Below, piece after piece: positions 1-6,556 of a DNA stretch of 6,556 nucleotides. How positions within the stretch are numbered: position 1 is the first letter of the stretch; each line of letters starts with the position of its first letter. The notes under the pieces are model-generated. The model was not told the origin of the DNA. It saw only the letters and a list, made by a program, of their open reading frames with translations, and ran no database searches. The DNA is taken from positions 1 to 6,556 of the forward strand of contig JAPLFT010000074.1 in assembly GCA_026390535.1 (NCBI GenBank). Direction: 5' to 3'. This DNA comes from Pseudomonadota bacterium (GTDB taxonomy: Bacteria; Bdellovibrionota; JAFGOL01). The position numbers and the translations under genes are program-made.

Positions 1-977
1 GCTCAAGGGCAAATGAATTTGAGATGCGCTCGGAATGCAAAACATACCTTGAAATCGCAAAGGCCGGCGGTGGAATAATATCCACTGTCAACGATACAAG
101 AAAAGCCACGCTTGATGATTTATATAAAAAAACCATAAAAAATATTAAGCGATTAAATAAATTCGGTGTTGCCGTTATAGAGGCAAAGAGCGGTTATGGG
201 CTGGATATTGAAACAGAGATAAAACAGCTTGAGGCCATAGCGAAGGCAAAAAAAGATTATCCGTTTATTATCCCAACATTTTTAGGAGCTCATGATACAC
301 CTCCGGGTAGTGGCAATAAGGATAAGAGAAGAAAAGATTTTATAGACGTAATTATAAAAAAACTGGTCCCCATAGTGGCAGAAAAAAAACTCGCTGTATT
401 CTGTGATGTCTTCCTTGAGGATGGTTATTATACAAGAGAAGAAGCACGAGCCATACTTGTTGAAGGGAAAAAGCACGGACTGATATCAAAGGTCCATGCC
501 GATGAATTTACAAATAAGGAAGCTGCGGCATTGGCTGTGGAATTAGGAGCTGCAAGTGCGGATCATCTTGTTTTTATATCAAATAAGGGCATTGATGCTC
601 TGGCAGGATCAAACACAGTGGCAACGATTTTACCCGGCACATCGTTTAATTTGTGCCTTCCTTTTGCCCCGGCAAAAAGACTTATAGATGCAGGTGCATG
701 TCTTGCCATAGCCTCGGATTTTAACCCGGGGTCAAATGCCAGCCTGAATATGCAGATGATACTCACCATAGCCATAACGCAGGCCAAGATATCCGTATCA
801 CAGGCCATAGCCGCAGGATGCTACGGCGGAGCCAAGGCATTGAGGCTGGAAAAGGAATTCGGACACCTTACAAAGGGTTCAAAGGCGGTCTTCCAGGTCT
901 ATGACACAACGTCCTATAACGATATCTTTTATAACTACGCCGAGAATTCACTGAGGAATATGGTTTTCGATATCTAG
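1..977 (+). CDS. hutI: Imidazolonepropionase, 5'-truncated by window edge
   Basis: This enzyme hydrolyses 4-imidazolone-5-propanoate to N-formimidoyl-L-glutamate, the third step of histidine degradation, in the cytosol. The reading frame is open from base 3 (S-R-A-N-E-F-E-M-R) to the TAG at 975-977, giving 324 complete residues. The family is usually about 400-420 residues, so roughly 80-95 N-terminal residues lie outside, including the metal-binding HTH motif expected just before the first visible residues. The ATG at 24 is therefore internal, not the start. Visible family motifs are AKAGGGI (GGGI at 66-77), SGYGL (Tyr at 195-197), GAHDTPP (His at 291-293), VHADEF (predicted metal ligand His at 495-497 and catalytic Glu at 504-506), ADHL (561-569), ATILPGTSFNL, and ASDFNPGS with the predicted metal ligand Asp at 717-719. 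All C-terminal catalytic elements appear intact. No hutH, hutU or hutG is in the window. The identification is firm; only the 5' end is unknown. Confidence 0.95.
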   Translation, partial: SRANEFEMRSECKTYLEIAKAGGGIISTVNDTRKATLDDLYKKTIKNIKRLNKFGVAVIEAKSGYGLDIETEIKQLEAIAKAKKDYPFIIPTFLGAHDTPPGSGNKDKRRKDFIDVIIKKLVPIVAEKKLAVFCDVFLEDGYYTREEARAILVEGKKHGLISKVHADEFTNKEAAALAVELGAASADHLVFISNKGIDALAGSNTVATILPGTSFNLCLPFAPAKRLIDAGACLAIASDFNPGSNASLNMQMILTIAITQAKISVSQAIAAGCYGGAKALRLEKEFGHLTKGSKAVFQVYDTTSYNDIFYNYAENSLRNMVFDI

Positions 978-1042
978 TCCCTGAAAGACCCTGTTACATA
1001 AGGAAAAACTGTGTTAGCATAGTGTCATTAACAATGATTTAT

Positions 1043-1048
1043 GAGGAG
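1043..1048 (+). promoter_or_regulatory. Ribosome-binding site that sets the ileS start
   Basis: GAGGAG lies four bases upstream of the ATG at 1053 and matches the Shine-Dalgarno consensus. It decides between two in-frame ATGs: the one at 1041 overlaps the motif itself and has no purine-rich site of its own in front, so 1053 is the likely start. Confidence 0.75.
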
Positions 1049-1052
1049 TTCT

Positions 1053-3815
1053 ATGTCAGAGACTAAAGATTATAAAAGCACATTAAATCTACCGGAAACA
1101 AGTTTTCCCATGAAGGGGAATCTCCCTGAGAAAGAGCCCGAGCAACTTAAAAAGTGGCAGGACGCTAAGATATATGAAAAAGCCATAGAGGCAAATAAGA
1201 ATAACCCCAAATATATACTCCATGATGGACCTCCGTATGCTAACGGGAACATCCACATGGGTACAGCCTTAAACAAAATACTTAAGGATATGGTTGTAAG
1301 ATATAAAAACATGTCCGGCTTTTATTCCCCTTATATCCCGGGGTGGGATTGTCACGGATTACCGATAGAACTCCAGGTGGAGAAAAAATTTGGGAAATCG
1401 AACAAACCCGAAGAGATAATTTCAAGATGCAGAGAGTACGCAAAGGAATTTATAGACAAGCAGAGAGAGACATTTAAACGCCTTGGCGTATATGGTGAAT
1501 GGGATAAACCATATCTTACAATGAACATGGATTATGAATCCCAGATAGTCAGGGAATTTGCAAAGATTGTGGAGACCGGCGCTGTGTATAGGGCGGATAA
1601 ACCCGTTTACTGGTGTGCAAACTGTGTTACCGCACTTGCAGAGGCAGAAGTGGAATACGCGGATCACAGGTCTGAATCAATATTCGTAAAATTCAGAGCC
1701 GACGACAAATTAAAACAAAAACTTGGATTGAGCGCAGAAAAATCCGATCTTTTCATCGTAATATGGACCACAACACCTTGGACATTACCGGCAAATTTGG
1801 CTATTGCTTTGAACCCGGAATATAATTACGGAGCATATAAATACAAAACAAAAAATGAGATATGGATAGTCGCAGAGGATCTTTTTGAAAATTTCACAAA
1901 AACGGTGGGAGAAGTAACGGATAATTTTTCCAATCTGACGGCTCATAAAGGTTCTTTTTTTGAAAATTTTGAATGTCAGCATCCATTTTTAAATAAAAAA
2001 TCAAAGATCATACTTGGAGATCATGTAACGCTTGAATCCGGGACAGGATGCGTACACACAGCACCGGGACACGGAGTTGAGGATTATGTAGTCGGGAAAA
2101 AATACGGACTGGAAATCTACAATCCGGTTGACGACCATGGGGTTTTTTATAAGGACGTTCTTCTTGTCGGCGGAATGAAGACCAAGGATGCAAACGCAGT
2201 TATCATAAATAATCTTAAAGAAATTGGAGCATTAATTCACACCTCCACAGTGACTCATTCATATCCTCATTGCTGGCGATGCAAGAATCCTATCATATTC
2301 AGGGCAACGCCTCAGTGGTTCATATCCATGGAAAAAACAGGGTTAAGGACAAAGGCACTTGCCGAAATAGAAAAAGTAAAATGGACTCCAGATAAGGGAA
2401 TGAAACGGATCTACAGTATGGTCGAGAATCGGCCTGACTGGTGTATATCCAGACAAAGGATATGGGGTGTGCCGATAGTTTCATTCCAATGTAATGAATG
2501 CGGAGAAACTATATTGGATCCCAAACTGATAAATAAAGTAGCCGACATGGTTGCTGAGCATGGTATAGAAATATGGCATTCAAAGGACGTACATGACTTT
2601 TTGCCCAAGGGTACGAAATGCTCAAAGTGTAAGTCAGAGGATTTCAAAAAAGGCAGAGACATTCTGGATGTATGGTTTGATTCAGGTATAAGTTACGCTG
2701 TCGTATGCGAAAATAATAAACGACTCGGATTCCCCGTTGATCTATACCTTGAGGGTAGCGATCAACACAGGGGGTGGTTCCATACCTCGCTTCTTGAATC
2801 TGTACTTACAAGAAAAAAAGCGCCGTATAAACAGGTCGTAACACATGGGTTTATAGTAGATAAGAACGGATATAAGATGTCAAAATCCTCTGGTAACGTA
2901 GTTGATCCGATGGATCTTATAAAGAAAACAGGCGCAGATATATTGAGACTGTGGGTAAGTTATGAGAATTTTGCGGAGGATATTTCTTATTCCGAAGAAT
3001 CATACGGCAGGGTAACGGAAGCTTATAGGCGTATAAGGAACACGTACAAGTTCATACTCGGGAATATATTTGATTTTGATCCGGTGCATAACATGATCGC
3101 ATATAAGGACCTGCGTGAAATAGATAAATGGATGATGCACAAAATTAACATGCTCGTAAAGGATGTAAGAGAGGCGTATGATAATTTTGAGTTCTACAAA
3201 ATATTCCATCTGATACATAATTTCTGCGTGGTGGAATTAAGTTCTCTCTATCTGGATGTCTCAAAAGATGTTCTCTATGTAAATAAGAAAAACTCACATG
3301 AAAGGCGCTGCATACAGACCGTTATCTATACTGCGCTGGATCATATGTTGAAATTATTTGCCCCGATCCTGCCTTTTACGACAGAAGAGGCCTGGCAATC
3401 CATTCCTTATAAGGATGAGCAAAGCATACATCTTTCTAAGATGCCGACTTTAAATAAGGACCAGCTTGATGAGGCAATTGCATTAAAATGGGCAAAGATA
3501 CTGGCGTTAAGAGAAGAAGTTTCAAAAGTTCTTGAAGAAAAGAGAAGAGACAAAATAATAGGTCACAGTCTTGATGCCGATGTCAAACTTACGTTACCTG
3601 AAGAGCTATACAACATAGTGCTCGATAAGAATATAGACCTTGTGTCTTTATTCATTGTGTCGAACATAACGGTAAACAGAGGAAGCGAACTTTCTATAGT
3701 GGTAAATAAATCTTCATTTAACAAATGTGCAAGATGCTGGCAGTACAGAGAAGAGGTCGGAAAAATAAAAGAACATGAGGAGCTTTGCGAAAGATGCAAA
3801 AACGCAATAAGTTAA
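1053..3815 (+). CDS. ileS: Isoleucyl-tRNA synthetase, bacterial type
   Basis: This cytosolic class Ia synthetase charges tRNA-Ile and hydrolyses mischarged Val-tRNA-Ile. From ATG 1053 it has 920 residues, close to the bacterial norm (E. coli 938), and begins MSETKDYKSTLNLPETSFPMKG, a typical family N-terminus. The HIGH-type motif reads HMGT at residues 68-71 within GPPYANGNIHMGTALNK. The CP1 editing domain shows TTTPWTLP (from 239) and GTGCVHTAPGHG with His335 and Asp344, matching the spacing of E. coli His333 and Asp342. The WCISRQRIWG block starts at 463. Cys480/483 and Cys523/526 form a first zinc-type cluster, DVWFDSG follows, and KMSKS is at 608-612. A helical anticodon-binding region follows, and the protein ends in a second zinc knuckle, Cys892/895 and Cys912/915. 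No frameshift or missing domain is visible. It opens a tightly packed gene cluster. The 75-base leader is too short for a T-box and lacks its conserved sequence. Confidence 0.98.
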   Translation: MSETKDYKSTLNLPETSFPMKGNLPEKEPEQLKKWQDAKIYEKAIEANKNNPKYILHDGPPYANGNIHMGTALNKILKDMVVRYKNMSGFYSPYIPGWDCHGLPIELQVEKKFGKSNKPEEIISRCREYAKEFIDKQRETFKRLGVYGEWDKPYLTMNMDYESQIVREFAKIVETGAVYRADKPVYWCANCVTALAEAEVEYADHRSESIFVKFRADDKLKQKLGLSAEKSDLFIVIWTTTPWTLPANLAIALNPEYNYGAYKYKTKNEIWIVAEDLFENFTKTVGEVTDNFSNLTAHKGSFFENFECQHPFLNKKSKIILGDHVTLESGTGCVHTAPGHGVEDYVVGKKYGLEIYNPVDDHGVFYKDVLLVGGMKTKDANAVIINNLKEIGALIHTSTVTHSYPHCWRCKNPIIFRATPQWFISMEKTGLRTKALAEIEKVKWTPDKGMKRIYSMVENRPDWCISRQRIWGVPIVSFQCNECGETILDPKLINKVADMVAEHGIEIWHSKDVHDFLPKGTKCSKCKSEDFKKGRDILDVWFDSGISYAVVCENNKRLGFPVDLYLEGSDQHRGWFHTSLLESVLTRKKAPYKQVVTHGFIVDKNGYKMSKSSGNVVDPMDLIKKTGADILRLWVSYENFAEDISYSEESYGRVTEAYRRIRNTYKFILGNIFDFDPVHNMIAYKDLREIDKWMMHKINMLVKDVREAYDNFEFYKIFHLIHNFCVVELSSLYLDVSKDVLYVNKKNSHERRCIQTVIYTALDHMLKLFAPILPFTTEEAWQSIPYKDEQSIHLSKMPTLNKDQLDEAIALKWAKILALREEVSKVLEEKRRDKIIGHSLDADVKLTLPEELYNIVLDKNIDLVSLFIVSNITVNRGSELSIVVNKSSFNKCARCWQYREEVGKIKEHEELCERCKNAIS
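3777..3782 (+). promoter_or_regulatory. Probable lspA ribosome-binding site inside ileS
   Basis: A second GAGGAG, identical to the ileS site, sits within the last codons of ileS, where it encodes Glu-Glu just before Cys912 of the C-terminal zinc knuckle. It is 11 bases before the ATG at 3794, slightly long but usable, and only 2 bases before an alternative TTG at 3785, which is too close. It therefore favours the ATG start for lspA. Confidence 0.5.
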
Positions 3816-4306
3816 TCCTGCTTTCCGTATTAATAATCGTAGTAGTGGTAATACTGGATCAGATAACAAAATACATGATCTACTCCGATATGTTCCCGTA
3901 CGAGACAAGACAGATAATAGGGGATTTTTTTTCCGTCGTTTACGCTAAGAATAACGGTTCTGCTTTTTCTTTTCTAAACGATGCACCCGTGTGGTTTAGA
4001 AAACCTTTCTTTTTGATCATCCCCTTTGCTGCGATGGTCCTTGTTTTCTATCTCCTCAAAAATGCCATGAAAAAAGGAAAAGAAAATGTACTTCAAATTC
4101 TGGCTTTTTCTTTTGTTATGGGCGGTGCAATGGGGAATTTTGTAAGTAGGATAACGTACGGCTTTGTAATTGATTTCCTTCAGTTCAAAATAACGTCTAC
4201 CTATTACTGGCCGTCTTTTAACGTGGCGGATATTTCAATAACCATAGGTGTAGGATTATTACTTATTGAGATGTTATCTAATAAGGGGGCTTCAAAGAAA
4301 GCATGA
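3794..4306 (+). CDS. lspA: Lipoprotein signal peptidase (signal peptidase II)
   Basis: This inner-membrane aspartyl protease removes the signal peptide from diacylglyceryl-modified prolipoproteins. From ATG 3794 it has 170 residues, normal for the family. An in-frame TTG at 3785 would add three residues but lies too close to the GAGGAG site. About four membrane segments are apparent (roughly residues 7-27, 69-90, 98-117 and 144-163). Family motifs are LDQITK (Asp22), KNNGSAFSFL (Asn53-Leu61), GGAMGNFVSR (110-119), VIDF (Asp127) and FNVADISITIG (Asn143, Asp146). Asp127 and Asp146 align with the catalytic pair of Pseudomonas aeruginosa LspA (Asp124, Asp143), with the same 19-residue spacing. 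One oddity is that the usually conserved Asp of NxxDR is Ser118 (AGT at 4145-4147). The gene overlaps ileS by 22 bases and lgt by 4 bases (ATGA), so it is probably co-transcribed and coupled. It is expected to be active because the catalytic pair is kept. Confidence 0.95.
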   Translation: MQKRNKLILLSVLIIVVVVILDQITKYMIYSDMFPYETRQIIGDFFSVVYAKNNGSAFSFLNDAPVWFRKPFFLIIPFAAMVLVFYLLKNAMKKGKENVLQILAFSFVMGGAMGNFVSRITYGFVIDFLQFKITSTYYWPSFNVADISITIGVGLLLIEMLSNKGASKKA

Positions 4307-5079
4307 AACCAATCCTTTTCCAGATCGGTTCCTTTTACATTCCATCATATTACACACTTATATCTTTGGGTATATTGCTGGGAATTTACTTTTTTTACAG
4401 ATATTCAAAAAAATCCGGATTCCCAACCGTCTATATGCTGGACGTAAGCATAATAGTTGTCGCCACATGTTACATGGGCGCCAGATTATTCCACGTTATA
4501 TTTGAATCGCCCCAGTATTATCTGCAACACCCATGGGATATTTTTTCCTTCTGGAAAGGCGGTTATGTTCTCTACGGCGGAATGCTTTTCCCGTTAATCT
4601 TTATATATATATACGCAAAGAGGAAAAAAATAAGTTTTCTGAATATAACAGATCTTCTTGCACCTTCTGTGGCAATAGGTACAGCGTTGGGCAGAATGGC
4701 TTGTTTGCTTCAGGGATGTTGTTTTGGTTGTGCTACAAATATGCCGTGGGGGATCACATTTCCGGAAGGGGCCAACGGGGGATTAACTCCCTCAGAGATC
4801 CCTCTTCATCCCACACAGATTTATTTGATGATAGTTAATTTCTCTATTTTTCTTATTCTTAACTGGCGTTTCAAACACAAAAAATTTAACGGTGAACTCA
4901 CATATTGGTATTTGATGCTTTATGCCGTTGGACGAAGTTTTGTAGAAATATTCAGGGATGACTTCAGAGGAGATCTATTCACTCCATATATGTCTACGTC
5001 TCAGTTTATATCTTTAATAATATTTATTATAGCCCTGGGTCTCTTGATCAAAAACTACAAAAAAACAAATCATGTTTAA
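4303..5079 (+). CDS. lgt: Prolipoprotein diacylglyceryl transferase
   Basis: This inner-membrane enzyme transfers diacylglyceryl from phosphatidylglycerol to the lipobox cysteine of prolipoproteins, the step just before LspA acts. It has 258 residues with about seven hydrophobic segments, in the normal range. Visible hallmarks are the N-terminal PSYYTLISLG (from residue 14), GARLFHVI (59-66), GGYVLYGGM (86-94), the signature GRMACLLQGCCFG (130-142), HPTQIY (169-174) and YAVGRSFVEIFR (207-218). Arg131 and Arg211 correspond to the essential E. coli Arg143 and Arg239, and Gly142 to Gly154. E. coli Asn146 is replaced by Cys134 and His103 by Tyr91, as in the cysteine-rich Lgt type found in several non-enteric bacteria. 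The start overlaps the lspA stop as ATGA. An AAGGGGG stretch at 4283-4289 is 13 bases upstream, so coupling to lspA probably matters for initiation. The next gene overlaps its 3' end by 8 bases. Confidence 0.95.
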   Translation: MKPILFQIGSFYIPSYYTLISLGILLGIYFFYRYSKKSGFPTVYMLDVSIIVVATCYMGARLFHVIFESPQYYLQHPWDIFSFWKGGYVLYGGMLFPLIFIYIYAKRKKISFLNITDLLAPSVAIGTALGRMACLLQGCCFGCATNMPWGITFPEGANGGLTPSEIPLHPTQIYLMIVNFSIFLILNWRFKHKKFNGELTYWYLMLYAVGRSFVEIFRDDFRGDLFTPYMSTSQFISLIIFIIALGLLIKNYKKTNHV

Positions 5080-6262
5080 AAATAGAATAAAGGATTTAAA
5101 CTTCGAACTGGTATTTGAATACCTTTTTTATATCCTCTTCATCGCGCTGATCGCAGTATCAATAATCAAGACAATGAAGGTTGGAACAGACTACAGGGTC
5201 TTCTATTTTGCCGGAAAAAGGATACTGGAAGGTAATTTCGACCTCTATAACATTTCAAGGGACGGGATTCTCACTTATAAGTATAGCCCGCTGTTTGCTG
5301 TTTTGTTCGTTCCACTTTCTCTGCTTGGATACAAAGCATCTCTGTTCTTTTGGTGTCTTATCAATTCAACGCTATTTATAATTGGATGGATATCCTGTGA
5401 AAAGATACTGGAAAAGAGCGATATAAAAATAAAATTTTCTCATAGATTTTTAACACTCTTGTTCCTGCTGGATGTTGTTTCTTTAAACGCACAACAGGCA
5501 AACATAAATGCAGTAGTATTTGGAATGGTAATGAGCGGAGTATATTTAGGCCTTTATGCAGATCGTGAAAGGATAAAATATCTGGGATTATTCCTGATTG
5601 CACTTATCTCCTCAATAAAACTTACACCCATGGCTTTGGTTGTTTTTTACTTTGCCATCAGAGAATACAAAAAATGTTTTATATTGATCGCTATGTTTGC
5701 CGCTCTTATGATACTGCCATTTATATATTTTGGATTTTCCCAATATACTGAGCTTCTAAAAAGATGGATACTGATACTGTCCGATACGGCACATTTTCCT
5801 TTCTATAAATACACTAATCAGTCACCAATAGCGCAGTTCTCAAGATGGTTCAGTGGCAACACTATGGTCGTCAAACTAATAAGCGCATGTATAAATACAG
5901 CTATATTACTTTTGATACTGTATAGCTCCAGAGTTAAGAACATTATTACAACTTTATCGCTGGTAATAATACTGATGCTTACAGCCGCTCCGGTATCCTG
6001 GAAGGAATATCAGATAATACTCTGCCTGCCCCTGTTGTTCCTGAACATAAAGTTAATAAACATGGAATTAAGAGGATGGGCTCTCTATTTTTATGCAGCT
6101 CGCATTCTTGTAGTAAACATACTGGTACAGGCCATAATCGGAGAAAGACTGGGACTTTTGGCAAATTATCACGGTAATTTTTTGATAGGACTTTTGCTAA
6201 TGACGGGTTCACTTGTCCTGTACAAAGATGGGAAATTGGATAATAGGGAACAGGCACATTAA
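5072..6262 (+). CDS. GT87-type (DUF2029) membrane glycosyltransferase
   Basis: This is a 396-residue polytopic membrane protein of the GT-C fold, resembling family GT87 (polyprenol-phosphate-mannose-dependent alpha-mannosyltransferases such as mycobacterial PimE). Family-like blocks appear in order. After the first membrane helix (about 15-32) comes GTDYRVFYFAGKRILEGNFDLY, with Asp40 at the position of the proposed catalytic Asp in the first outer loop. Then follow TYKYSPLFAVLFVPLSLLG (68-86), a QQANINAVVFGMV block (141-153), SIKLTPMALVVFY (181-193), TNQSPIAQFSRWF (248-260) and APVSWKEYQIILCLPLL (306-322). It is expected to act at the outer face of the inner membrane on a lipid, glycan or protein acceptor; neither acceptor nor donor sugar can be read from the sequence. 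It has no clear Shine-Dalgarno site and overlaps lgt by 8 bases, implying translational coupling. No polyprenyl-phosphate sugar synthase is in the window. Family confidence is high; specific function is unknown. Confidence 0.85.
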   Translation: MFKNRIKDLNFELVFEYLFYILFIALIAVSIIKTMKVGTDYRVFYFAGKRILEGNFDLYNISRDGILTYKYSPLFAVLFVPLSLLGYKASLFFWCLINSTLFIIGWISCEKILEKSDIKIKFSHRFLTLLFLLDVVSLNAQQANINAVVFGMVMSGVYLGLYADRERIKYLGLFLIALISSIKLTPMALVVFYFAIREYKKCFILIAMFAALMILPFIYFGFSQYTELLKRWILILSDTAHFPFYKYTNQSPIAQFSRWFSGNTMVVKLISACINTAILLLILYSSRVKNIITTLSLVIILMLTAAPVSWKEYQIILCLPLLFLNIKLINMELRGWALYFYAARILVVNILVQAIIGERLGLLANYHGNFLIGLLLMTGSLVLYKDGKLDNREQAH

Positions 6263-6263
6263 T

Positions 6264-6556
6264 ATGAATGTTTTAATAATTGTAAGCCTTGTTCTTTGTT
6301 CTTATAATCCCAGCTATGCTCAATCATCTGATATCGCACACACTGGTAATTCCGACGTGGTACCCAAAAGGATAGCCGCATTAAGTCCGGCTATTGTAAA
6401 AACACTCATAGATATCGGCTTGGAGGATAAGATCGCCTGTGCCGCAGGACCATTTGACGAGATAAAATTGAACAAGAATGTTCAGAGCCTTGGCCTGTAT
6501 CATAAACCAAACTTAGAATTAATAATTAAATGTAACCCTGACCTCATAATAACTAC
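6264..6556 (+). CDS. Periplasmic ABC importer substrate-binding protein, BtuF/FhuD-like, 3'-truncated
   Basis: The frame is open from ATG 6264 to the window end, giving 97 complete residues of a protein usually around 270-350 long. After a hydrophobic leader (MNVLIIVSLVLCSYNPSYA, likely cleavage after Ala19) come VPKRIAALSPAIVKTLIDIGLEDKIACAAG and then VQSLGLYHKPNLELI followed by NPDLIIT. This is the start of a Peripla_BP_2 (helical-backbone receptor) domain: the RI-x-ALSP strand, a helix ending in IGL, and the NLE-x-I...PDLI pattern. Such proteins deliver cobalamin, heme or ferric siderophores to an ABC permease; the ligand cannot be decided here. Cys12 is preceded by Val-Leu rather than Ala/Gly/Ser, so a lipobox is unlikely. 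The leader lacks a basic residue near its start. An in-frame ATG at 6228, inside the glycosyltransferase gene, would add 12 residues including Arg and His, but has no visible ribosome-binding site. The gene starts 1 base after the preceding stop, suggesting the same operon. Confidence 0.8.
   Translation, partial: MNVLIIVSLVLCSYNPSYAQSSDIAHTGNSDVVPKRIAALSPAIVKTLIDIGLEDKIACAAGPFDEIKLNKNVQSLGLYHKPNLELIIKCNPDLIIT

Noticed and set aside
24..26. ATG at 24 as the hutI start
   Set aside because: The frame is open upstream to the window edge and encodes conserved HutI residues (S-R-A-N-E-F-E) before it, so this Met is internal.
993..1020. Possible sigma-70 type promoter (GTTACA, 16 bases, TAGCAT) upstream of ileS
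   Set aside because: Both boxes match the consensus only partly, and such matches are expected by chance in A+T-rich sequence. A promoter may still lie in this gap or inside hutI.
1012..1037. Short inverted repeats: TGTTA/TAACA arms 12 bases apart, and TCATT-AAC-AATGA
   Set aside because: Arms of five A+T-rich pairs are too short to support an operator or terminator, and no T-run follows.
978..1052. Possible T-box leader or other riboswitch before ileS
   Set aside because: Only 75 bases are available, there is no T-box consensus, and no extended stem is visible.
1041..1052. Upstream in-frame ATG at 1041 as the ileS start
   Set aside because: It overlaps the GAGGAG site and adds four residues (MRSS) not typical of IleS. 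The ATG at 1053 has well-placed ribosome-site spacing and gives a typical family N-terminus.
4266..4838. Out-of-frame open frames at 4266-4505 and 4533-4838 within lgt
   Set aside because: They overlap a clear Lgt gene on the same strand, show no family features and have no credible ribosome sites. They are shadows of lgt.
282..6257. Minus-strand open frames of about 60-92 codons scattered through the window
   Set aside because: All lie opposite well-supported genes, are short, and their translations resemble no recognisable protein.

Overview
The window holds one co-directional (+ strand) stretch of bacterial chromosome, moderately A+T-rich and almost entirely coding. Six genes are visible, two of them cut by the window edges. 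In order they are: the 3' part of hutI (imidazolonepropionase), ileS (isoleucyl-tRNA synthetase), lspA (lipoprotein signal peptidase), lgt (prolipoprotein diacylglyceryl transferase), a GT87-type membrane glycosyltransferase, and the 5' part of a gene for a BtuF/FhuD-like periplasmic substrate-binding protein. No RNA gene, mobile element, CRISPR array, long repeat or convincing terminator was seen.

Layout: hutI ends at 977. A 75-base gap (978-1052) is the only noncoding stretch of any size, and it carries the ileS ribosome-binding site. From ileS onward the genes are packed as a single unit. ileS and lspA overlap by 22 bases with the preferred lspA start, lspA and lgt overlap by 4 bases (ATGA), lgt and the glycosyltransferase overlap by 8 bases, and the last gene starts 1 base after the glycosyltransferase stop. 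This packing suggests one polycistronic mRNA with translational coupling.

How the genes fit together: Lgt and LspA carry out two consecutive steps of bacterial lipoprotein maturation in the inner membrane, adding diacylglyceryl to the lipobox cysteine and then removing the signal peptide. The ileS-lspA pairing is a well-known bacterial arrangement. The GT87 protein is an inner-membrane GT-C enzyme expected to use a polyprenyl-phosphate sugar donor, so it also acts on the cell envelope. The last gene probably encodes the periplasmic receptor of a cobalamin, heme or ferric-siderophore ABC importer. HutI belongs to histidine degradation and looks functionally separate; no other hut gene is in the window.

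Organism: a bacterium, probably with a Gram-negative type envelope (periplasmic binding protein, lipoprotein pathway). The IleS active-site variant (HMGT) and the cysteine-rich Lgt signature (GRMACLLQGCCFG) differ from the Escherichia coli forms and resemble deltaproteobacterial, Nitrospirota or candidate-phylum (for example Omnitrophota) proteins. This is only an impression from motif style. I see no clear undescribed system. The most notable points are a Ser in place of the usually conserved Asp of the LspA NxxDR motif, the Lgt variant, and the glycosyltransferase locked into the lipoprotein-processing operon.
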